The translations under genes were made by a program, and so were the position numbers. Shown piece after piece: positions 42,177 to 54,100 of a stretch of DNA of 64,000 nt (position 1 is the first letter of the stretch; every line of letters starts with the position of its first letter). The stretch is from a virus. The notes below the pieces were generated by a model that had not been told where the DNA came from, did no database searches, and saw nothing but the letters and a program-made list of their open reading frames with translations. The stretch lies in IMG/VR virus record IMGVR_UViG_3300047510_001118, positions 186,001 through 250,000 of that record, one strand, 5' to 3'.

Positions 42177-45100
42177 ATGGCATTTACTAAAGATCAAAAA
42201 GAACCAAAACTACCAATAGGTCAAGACAGCACTCGAAGTGCTTCAGATTTTTTACCTAGATATTTTAGAACAAATACTAATCGTAAAATATTAAACGGAA
42301 CACTTGATCAGTTAATATCTGTTGGTAATGTAGATAAAATTAATGCTTACATCGGTAGAAAATCTACCAAGGCGTATACGCCTACTGACAATTACTTAGA
42401 AGAAATATCTTTAGATCGTCAGTCATACCAACTTGAGCCTGCGATCTTAGTCAAAGACAAATTAGATAATGTAACATTTTTTAAAGATTACAACGATTAT
42501 ATTAATCAGTTACTATATTTTAATACTTTTGATATTGACCACGAGCTAACTAATAGCCAAGAATTTTACAGTTGGAATCCGCACATTGATTGGGACAAAT
42601 TTGTAAACTATCGTGAATATTATTGGCTACCAATGGGACCGCAGTCAATCGCAGTTAAAGGTCAGTCTAAAGACATTGTTAGCACATACTCGATTTCTTT
42701 AGTAGAAGATTCTGATAATTTTGCTTATATTTTTACTCCTGACGGACTGACACGTAATCCTACACTAAAACTTTACAGAGGTCAAACATATAATTTTGAC
42801 ATTGACTGTGAAGGACAGCCTTTAACTTTTTCTACTAATCGTTCTCAAGATATTACATTTGTCTATAAGGACGGTGTGACTAAAGATTCTGAATATGTTG
42901 AAAAAGGAACAATTACATTTAAAGTTCCTGACAATGCGCCTGATATTATCTATTATGTTAGTAAAAATAATATCAACACATCAGGATTTTTTAAAATATA
43001 TGACATTGAAGAAAATACAGCCATCGATGTTGAAAAAGAAATATTAGGTAAAAAAACTTACTTAATCGACGGAATAACTCCGCTGTCAAGTGGAATGAAA
43101 ATTAATTTTATTGGTAATGTTACCCCTGAAAAATACAGTACTGGATTTTGGTATGTAGAAGGCGTGGGAAATGCTATTAGATTAGTTGATTCAGTTACTC
43201 TTGAAAATCCTGGAGGATATACATTCAGTGAAGACATTGACTTTGATAGTGAAAAATTTGATACACAAGGATTTGACAGCAACAATAACTATCCTTCTAA
43301 CAAAGATTATATCACTATTAATAGATCAAGCCGAGATAGAAACCCGTGGTCAAGATATAATAGATGGTTCCACAAATCTGTTATCGAAACATCGGCAGCA
43401 TATAATAATCAACCTATAGATCTTGACCAAGAAGCAAGGGCTAAAAGACCTATTGTTGAATTTGATAGAGATATCCAACTTTGGAATTTTGGAGTAGAAG
43501 CAAAAAATTCAATAGACTTAATTGATTTATATACTAAAGATGTTTTTAGCACGGTAGAAGGATCATTTGGATTTAAAGTTGATGGTGTTTCGTTAGTCGA
43601 AGGCATGCGTGTATTGTTTGCCGCAGACACTGATAAAACAGTCAATGGTAGAATTTTTAAAGTAACATTTGTTACGCACCTAGGACAAAAAAGAATTTCT
43701 CTAATTGATGTTGATGATACAAATCCTATCGAAGGAGAAAGTGTATTAGTACTACAGGGAGATTTTTTAAAAGGAAAAACATTCCATTATTCGTCTGGTG
43801 TATGGAATTTAAGTCAAGAAAAGACTGGTCTTAATCAGCCACCGTTATTTGATACTGTTGATGTATCTGGAAATAGTTTTGGAGATCGATCTGTTTATAT
43901 CGGTTCTACTTTCCAAGGAACTAAAATTTTTAGTTATGCTGTAGGAGACGTACTAGATCCAGTGTTAGGCTTTAACATTGATTATCGCAATATTGGCAAC
44001 ATCGGAGATATTGTTTTTGATTTTAATTTACAAAAAGATCAGTTTACCTATCAAGGTGAAGTTGAATTAATTACAAAAAAATTAGATAGAGGTTATCTAA
44101 AGAAAAATATTTCTATTTCAACTTTTAATTTAATAAACGGTTGGGTTAAGGCAGAATTTAATTCTAAGCAACCAGTTATTCGTCAATACGACACAACAAC
44201 TCAAAACAATTTATTTGAAATTGATGTTTATAAAAATAGTGCCACACTAGACGATCTTGAAGTGTCAGTGTTTGTTGATGATATCAAACAGCCTTCTACT
44301 TCCTATGAAGTATATAGACAAAATAGCATAGCCTACATTCAATTTAACAGCGACTTAGACACGAACAGATCTGTAGTATTAGAAACACGGTCAGCGGCAA
44401 AGAAATTAAAAGATGTTGGTTATTATAAGTTTCCAAGCAATCTTGAAAGTAATCCTCAAAATTTAAGTCTTGACGATTTAACACTGGGAGAAATCACAAA
44501 TCATTTAAAAACTATTGTTGATAATTCTCCAAGTTTTTCAGGACAAATGCCAGGAATTAGTAATCTACGAGATATCGGAGATCAAACTGGATACGGTAGT
44601 CAAATAATTCAACACTCTGCTCCGTTGGCACCAATTATCTATTCTTTTACTAACAAAAATGTTAATATAATTAAGTCTCTAAGATATGCCAATGATGAAT
44701 ACTCAAAGTTTAAAAGAAACTTTATTAGAACTGCTACAACATTAGGATATGATGGGGAAACTCGAGATCATGTTGATTTAATTTTTAAAGAATTAAGAAA
44801 AAATTCTACTACATCATCACCATTCTATCTCAGCGACATGGTACCGTTTGGTGTAAACTTTATCTACGAACAAGAAATCATCGACGATAGTTTTACTGAT
44901 TATCCGTTGACATTTGATTTTAATTTAGAAACATTAAGTCGTAAATCAGTTTTAGTTTACTTAAACGACACATTATTATTATATGGTAGAGATTACATCT
45001 TTACAAATGACAGTTTTGTTAGATTGTTAGCCCCAATCACTACAGGTGACAATTTAAAGGTAGCACAATATGAAAACAGCCTTGGCTGCTGTGTTCCACC

Positions 45101-48100
45101 GACGCCTACTAAGTTAGGATTATATCCAAAATTTGAACCTAAAATTTTTATTGATAACACATATCAAACACCAACGTTGGTAATTCAAGGGCACGATGGC
45201 AGTATCACAGTAGCCTTTAATGATTATAGAGATAATCTAATATTAGAATTAGAATATAGAATTTATAATAATATTAAGAAAGAATATGATCCTTCATTGT
45301 TTGACATTAATAATTTCATTGAAGGCCACCATAGAAAAACTAACCTTTCAACTAATGAATTAAATCTTGCTTTAAGACAAGAATTTTTAACTTGGTTAGG
45401 TTTAACTAATAAAGATTATACAAAGCACGATTTCTTTGATAGAAATAATCCTTATACATTTAATTACAAGTCTTATTCAAGCTCTGACGGAACGCCATTA
45501 ATTGGATTCTGGAGAGGAATATACAAATATTTCTATGACACTGACAGACCGCACACACACCCATGGGAGATGTTAGGTTTTTCAAATAAGCCAACTTGGT
45601 GGGACAGTGTATATGGAATTGCGCCTTATACTAAAGATAATTTAATTTTATGGAATGATCTAAGAGATGGAATAATTAGAGAGCCTGGCATACTACCAAA
45701 ACAAAATAAAAAATACGTTAGGGAAGATTTATTAACTTATATTCCTGTTGATGCTGAAGGCAATCTTTTAAATCCTTTAGAAATTGGATTAGTAAGAAAT
45801 TATGTAGCAACGTCTGCTGAAAAAGAATTTACGTTCGGCGACTGGGCGCCTGTTGAAACTGCTTGGAGACGCGGCAGTCAATATCCGTTTGCTTTAATTA
45901 CAGCCTTAACACTGTTAAGACCTGCTCAAATGTTTGCTGTTTGCTTTGATAGAGAGCGTCAATATAGAGACGGAACAGGGCAAATTGTATATAAAATGCC
46001 AGCAGGAAATCTAAGATTTAATACAACTAATTTAGTCTTTCCTAATACAGTAAAAGAATCTGAAAATAGATTTACCAGTGGACTAATCAACTATATGTGC
46101 GATTATGCTATAAGTAAATCTTTTGGATTTTTAGAAGAGTTTAAAACTGAGTTATCAAGTTTACAAATAAAAATTTCTAGCAAGTTGGCAGGATTTACTA
46201 GCAAAGAAAAATTTAAACTTATTCTCGACAGCCGTAGTCCTTTAAATCAAGGAAATGTTTTTATACCGCAAGAGAATTATAATATAATTCTTAATACTAG
46301 CAGTCCTATTTTATCAATATCTTATAGTGGTGTAATTATTGAAAAAACATCTAGCGGTTTTGTAATCAATGGATATAATAAATCAAATCCTGACTTTAGA
46401 TATTTTAAACCATTAGATACAGTTTCAGACCCAACAGTTAATGTGGGCGGTATTTCAGAAACATATCTCGAGTGGACTTCGGGTAAAACATACACTAAAG
46501 GCCAAGTTGTAAGAGTTGATCAAAACTTTTATAGAGTAACGGCTTCTCATGATGGCGGCCCTTCTTTTGAATTAAAATATTTTGCTAAACTACCAGCACT
46601 ACCAATCGTGGGCGGCAGAGAAGTTATTATTAGAAGAAACTTTACCACAGAAGTTTCAACAATACACTACGGGGCCGAATTAAAAACAACACAAGAAGTG
46701 GTTGATTTTGTATTAGGTTACGGTAAATGGTTAGAAAGCCAAGGATTTATTTTTGACAGTTTTAATCCTGTAATTAAAACAGTTACAGACTGGCAAACTA
46801 GTGCCAAAGAGTTTGCCTTCTGGACAACTCAAAATTGGAGTACTGGATCTGTAATTACCCTAAGCCCAGCAGCCGAAGAAGTAACATTTGGAAAATTATA
46901 TGCGGTTGCTGACAGCATCTACGATCCGTTCTATGAATATACAGTGTTCAAACAAGACGGTCAAACATTAGATCCAAATTTTACAAATACTGTAAGAGAG
47001 AATAATTCTTTTAGTATCCGTCCTAAAGATACTGGAGATGGTGTTTATCACATTACATTAAATTTAATTCAAAAAGAACATGTGCTAATATTAGATGATG
47101 TTACGGTGTTTAATGATGTAATATACGATCAAACACAGGGATATAGACAGGATAGGATTAAAGTTGTAGGCTATAAAATATCAGACTGGAACGGCGATTT
47201 TGTTATTCCTGGATTTGTGTATGACAGAGCAGTATTAACTGAATGGAAACCTTGGAGAGATTATGCTCTAGGAGAAACTGTAAAATACAAAGAATTTTAT
47301 TACAGTGCTAGAAAAAATATTCCAGGAACTGAGCTATTCAACGACGACGAGTGGTACAGATTAAACGGTAAACCAGAAAGTAAATTAATTCCTAACTGGG
47401 ACTATCGTGCTACACAGTTTGAAGATTTTTATGATCTAGATACAGATAGTTTCGATGTTGATCAACAAAAGTTTGCTCAACATTTAATTGGTTATCAAAA
47501 GAGACAATATCTTGAAAACATTATCAATGATGATGTAAGCCAGTATAAGTTTTATCAGGGCATGATTCAAGAAAAAGGAACAAAGAATAGCCTTTCAAAA
47601 TTATTTGACGTATTAAGTTCTACAGATGCCGACAGCCTTGAATTTTATGAAGAGTGGGCAATTAGATTAGGTCAGTACGGAGCCAGCGAAGGATTTGAAG
47701 AAGTTGAGTATCTATTAGACGAGTCTCAATTTTTAATAAATCCACAGCCTATTGAATTAGTTGATTCAGTACCTCCGGGCGTGAATGATTTTGTCTACAG
47801 AATTACTAGAGATAAAGTTTATCTAAAACCAGACACATACGATCACAAACCTATTCCTACAGTTAGGTCTAAGAAAGAATATATTCCTACTGCTGGCTAT
47901 GTACATTTAGAAGATATAAAATATATTATAACTTCTAAAGATCAAATTGGTGACTATAATATCAATGATCTAAAAGAGGGCGATTATTTTTGGTTAGGAT
48001 TTGATAAAACATCTTGGAATGTTTACAGATTTACTCTAGTTGTTTCTTCAGTAAGATCCTTCCAAGAATTATCTAATCTAAGAATTAATTTTAATTCAGC

Positions 48101-51100
48101 AAGTAGTTTATTTTCTGTAAATGATTTTATCGGAATTAACAATACAAATTCATCTGTTGAAGGAATAAAACAAGTTTTAGCAGTCGGCCCAGGATATATT
48201 GAAATTGAACTTCCTCAAGATCTTGATACTGAAGCCATTGCGGCACTTAATAACAATCTACAAGTAAACTTATTTGCTTTTACGTCGCAGAGATTAGCAA
48301 CTACAAGTTCTAAAATTTCAACAATAGACGACTTAAATGATTTACCTGTTCCTAGAAAAAAGAACGGAGAACTTGTTTGGATTGACGGTGCTAATAATGA
48401 CTGGAGTGTGTGGAAGTTTGACAAGTCATATTCTCGATCAGTGATATCTAACACTGCTGATTATTTTGGTAGAACATTAGCAGTAAGCGAAGACGATTCT
48501 ATTTTTGCTGTTAGCAGTCTAACAACTCTAGTTGATAGCAATGGGGATCCTAGAGTAGACGATAACGGAGATATATTAAAGTCTGATGTCTTATCTTTTT
48601 ATACAAGATCTACTGAAAAGTTTTCATGGCTCCTAAAGGGAGAAATATCAAAATTAACAACAATTATTCAGAACGAAAGTTTTCAAAATACAAACTATAG
48701 TTTTGGAGAATCGTTAGCCCTTAGCGCCGCCGGCGACTATCTATTAGTTGGAGCACCAGCATACGGAATAGTTGAGATTCCTCAACCACCGTTGCCACCG
48801 ATTGAAATAGTTAAAAATTGGGGTTATGTTGCCAAGTATAATAAAAACAGATTTAATAATTTTGAATTTGACAGAGTTATTTTAAGTCCAGTACAAACAG
48901 ATAATGAGTTCTTTGGTCATAAGATAGCAATATCTGGTAACGTTGCGTTTATTGCCGGTAAAGGCAGTGACACGGCGCCTGCGTCTTTGACAGCATACAA
49001 TCTAGCATCTAATACAACGACCGTAAGAATTACTTTCTCTAATGTAGAAATTATTGATTTAACAACAGGTTCTGATAATACTGTGGTAATTTCTAAATCA
49101 GACTCAACTGTAGCAGTATACAAACTAGTAGGAAATTCTTTAACATTAATACAAAATATATCATCAAGTGTTGTTCCAGGTACGCTAATTGACGACAAGT
49201 TTGGCCAATCTGTATCAATTTCTAAAGATAATTCTATGATTGCTGTGGGAATTCCATACTACAGTGAAGTGAATTCTAATCAGGGCACAGTGGCAATTTT
49301 AATTAAATCTGGTTCAACTTATCAGTACAGTTATCGTGTCAACAGCCCATTAAAACAAGAATCGGAAAGATTTGGTTACAGAGTTAGATTTAATCCTACT
49401 GGAAATAGATTGGTAGTTTACAGTTACGGTGGCGACCAAACCATTGACACAACGATTGATCAAGGTACAACTACGTTTGACCTAGACGCAATGAAATTTG
49501 TAGAGCGCAGTGAAAATGTTGGAAGTGTGCGTGTCTATGAAAAATACGGAAACAAGTTTATATTCGATGACGAACTTGAGCCTCAAGAAGTCATAGGAAT
49601 TAATTACGGCGACAATTTAGTAGTGGGTAGAAACAACATATATGTCAATGACTACACAGCCGTAGAAGGACGTTTCTATGAATTTGTAGGACGATCAACT
49701 TCGTGGACAAAATATAGAAGTCCAGATCCTATTGTTGACCTAACAAAGATAAAATCTATCTTCTTATACGATACTGTTAAAAATAATATTATTCAAAATT
49801 TAGATTTCATCGATCCAATCAACGGAAAAGTTTTAGGTGTTGCTGAACAAGAACTAAGTTTTAAAACTTATTACGATCCGGCTGTATATTCAACAGGTAC
49901 TGATGCTGTAGTTGTCGATAGTTTAATGCCATGGAAACAACAGCAAGTTGGAAAGTTATGGTGGGATTTAAGTACAATTAAATTTGTTAATCCTAATCAA
50001 GGTAGTGTTGTCTATAAAGCAAATACATGGAATAATGTATTTGCTGAAGCAGAGGTTGATATCTACGAATGGGTTGAGTCAGAATATTCACCAGAAGAGT
50101 GGGATAGTCTAGCAGACACTGAAGCCGGCCTTACACTAGGAATCAGCGGAGTATCAAAATATGGTGCTCAGGTATACAGCGTTAGTCAAACTTATGACAA
50201 CGTAAGCAAAACATTTAAAAACATTTATTATTTCTGGGTTAAAAATAAATCAATAGTTCCTGATGTAACCTTCCGTAAAGTTTCAGCCAGAGAAGTCTCA
50301 GAATTAATTTCTAATCCTAAATCTAAAGGCATTAGATATGTTACTTTATTAGGAAATAATCAATTAGCGTTAGTTAACTGTAAAGAATTAATCACTGACA
50401 AAGATGTTGCTTTAAATATTCGCTATTGGATTATTGACAAAACAGATCAAAATATACACAGTCATTATCAATTATTAGCCGAAGGCAACGTTGACAAAAA
50501 ACTTAACAAGTATGTTGAACAAAAATGGTTTGATAGTTTAATTGGATATGATAACCAGGGTAGAGAAATTCCTGATCCAAGTTTGCCACCGAAGTTAAAA
50601 TATGGTATTTTAAGCAAACCTAGACAGTCAATGTTTGTTAATAGATTAGAGGCATTAAAACAGGTTATCGAAAGAGTTAATTCTGTATTAGTAAACAATT
50701 TATTAATTGATGATTTTGATTTTGATATTTTAAATTCTAAAGAAGAACCTCCGTCAGAATTTTCAAGAGAATATGACATAGCAATTGACACTCAAAGTCA
50801 AATTAGATTTGTTGGATCTACCGGCTTTGACCAAGCCACTGCTAGTTTAGTAATCAAAGAAGGCAAAATTGAACGAGTAATAGTAACTAGTGCGGGTAGA
50901 GGATACAAGATTCCTCCTTCTGTAAAAGTTATTTCTAATACCGGCTCAGGAGCAAGATTATCAACAGTTATCAACTCTTCAGGAGAGGTTACTGCTATTA
51001 ATATTGACAATGCTGGTAGAAATTATCAAACATCGACCTTTGTAGAAATTAGACCGTTTACTGTATTAGTTACTACTGACGAAACTGCGGCTAGTAAGTG

Positions 51101-54100
51101 GTCACTGTACACCTGGAACTCAGCAATCGCTAACTGGACCAGAAGTCGTACACAAATTTATGATGTAACAAAACATTGGAACTATATTGACTGGTATGCC
51201 ACCGGATTCTCATCTTATACTAAAATAAATCATCAAATCGATTTAGCATACGAAATGAGCTTTATTGATATTGCCATTGGCGATATAGTTAAGATTAACA
51301 ATGAAAAAACAGGTGGCTGGATATTATTACAAAAAATTAATAATCTTGATACCGATAACGTATCCTTAAATTATAAAACAGTAGGCCGTCAAAACGGAAC
51401 TATACAATTTAACTCAAATCTTTATAAGTTTAAGAACAGTAACATAGGTTACGATAGTACAAGTTATGACAGAGATGTCTATGACGACGAGCCTAAAGAA
51501 GAATTAAGATTTATTTTAAGTTGTATAAAAAATAATTTACTAATTGATAATTTAGAAATTGAATATAACAAATTATTCTTTTCAAGTTTGAGATACGTGT
51601 TTACTGAACAAGGTTTTGTTGATTGGGCATTTAAGACTAGTTTTATCAAAGCCAAACATAATTTGGGAGAGCTTAAACAGAAGGTTACTTTTAAGAGCGA
51701 CAATCTAGAAAGTTATGAAGATTATATTAATGAAGTTAAACCATACAGAACTAAGATTAGAGAATTTATCAGTAATTATACAGCCTATGATCAAACTAAT
51801 TCTGCTGTAACTGATTTTGATTTACCTCCAAGGTATGTAACAGCCGAAGGTCAAATTTTACCTTTTACTGTTAAAGTTAAAAATTCTCAGATTGAATATA
51901 TAGAATCAGACATTCTAAAAGAGCCGTATCAAGATTGGTTGTCTTCTGTTGGTTACCAAGTAGTTGAGATTAGAGTAATTGACGGCGGCACAGGATATCA
52001 AGGGCCTCCTCAAGTAGAAATAGTCGGTGACGCCGAAACAACAGCAACAGCAAAAGCCTATGTTTCTCAGGGAGCAGTTTCTAAAGTAATAGTTGAAACG
52101 CCAGGTCAAGGATATGTAACTATCCCAACAATACGTTTTAATGGATCAGTTGGTGCTACAGGTAGACCTGCTAAGGCCATTGTAGTATTAGGAAACTCTT
52201 TAGTAAGAACAAATAATCTTGGAATTAAATTTGATAGAATTTCACCTGAGTTTACAGTATCGTCTATTACAGTAACGCAGGCATTTGACGGTACAGGATC
52301 AAGAACTAGATTTGAATTACGCTGGCCAGTTGATTTATCTGTTGAAAAAACCACAGTGTTCATAGATACTGAAGAACTACTATCTAATGACTTTGAAGTT
52401 TCAAACGAACTAGATACTACCTCAAAGTATACTAGATATAAAGGAATTTTAACCTTAACCAAAGCCGCGCCTATAACAACTACAGTTACTATCAATTATG
52501 CCAAAGACATAAGATTATTAGACGCCGCTGATAGAATTCAATATTATTATGAACCTGGAATTGGCCAATTAGGAAAAGATCTTGGTCAATTAATGGAAGG
52601 TGTTGATTATGGCGGTGTTGAAGTTACCGGGTTAGACTTTGACCTTGGTGCTGGCTGGGATGGCTTGCCTTGGTTTACATCTGGATGGGACGACTTTGAT
52701 GTAAACTATACTGATCATTTAGTGGTAACTGACGGTGTACAAAGAACATTCGAATTACCATACACACCCGCAGACGGTGAAGCACTTAACATTTATCTAA
52801 ACAGTGTTAGAATCGACGATCCAAATTACGATGTATATACTCTAGCAGAAGACAATTACAATAGTTTAGTTGCTGAACTTGTGATACTTCAACAAGAAGA
52901 AGAAGTATTACAGCAGGCATATGACCAAGCAGTAATTGATTATGATAATATTATAGCCGAACAAGTTGCTCGTCAGGAACAGTATGATAACCTTACAGCA
53001 GATTATGCTCCTGATTCAGGTGCTGAACCCGATCCCGATCGTCCTTGGGCAGTGCCTGGCGGTACAGATCCAATTAATATACCGCTTGAAAATCTATTAA
53101 CAGAGATTCTCGCAGACATTGCGGATCTACAGGCCCAGGCAATCGCTGCAGCAACTGTTAGAAATAATGCTCTAGATGATTTAACTGACAAACAACAAGA
53201 AGTAGCAGATAAAGAAGATGAAGTAAGCGATGCTCTTGACACACTTAATGCCGCTCCGGAAATTACAAATCCAACAGCGTCAATGAATACATTCTACGGT
53301 GACGGCATAACCAATGAAGTGGTTATTCCAAATAATGTTGTTATCGCTGATAAAGATCAGTTTATCTTCCGTAAGATTACCAGTGACGGTAGTTTTAAAC
53401 CAAACGAAAAGTTTTACGATTCTGAAATTATTGGCGGACTTCCAAATTCAACAACAGGCGGCATGAGTTACGAAACTGCCAAAGGAATCCTAGCAGAAGA
53501 AATTATTATCGATGGCGATAATTTTGTAACTACGACATCAAGTCATGCTCCAGAAGAAGTAGTTACTGGGCAGGTGCTAGATTCTGTTTCAATAACAGTC
53601 TATGACACAGTTAGCGACGGTTCTCCGGTGATTTTAAATAGACATTATATTGCCGATGGTGTTCAAACTGAATTTGCTATTGGACAAAAACCAAATACGA
53701 CTCAAGCCGCATTGGTTAAAATAAATGGTTTTGTTAAAAAACAAGATGTTGATTATACTTTTGATTATATAAATCAAAAAATTATTTTTGATACAGCGCC
53801 TCAAAAACTTGATGAAGTTGTTATTACATCAATGAGTAGAAACGGTCTAAATGTATTAGATGCTGATTCTTTTGTTGGCGACGGTATTACTAAAGAATTT
53901 ATTACAGTTGCTCGTTGGGAGGAAGACAAGTATTCTGTATTAGTGACAATTAACGGCGAAGCAGAAACAGTAACAACATTTATTACAGATTCGTCTTACA
54001 GTGAAGTTGGTAATATAGGAATTATTTTTGATACAGCACCAGTAGCCGGAGCAATCATTGATTACACTGTATTAAGTTCAACAGTTAATACTATCAGTTA

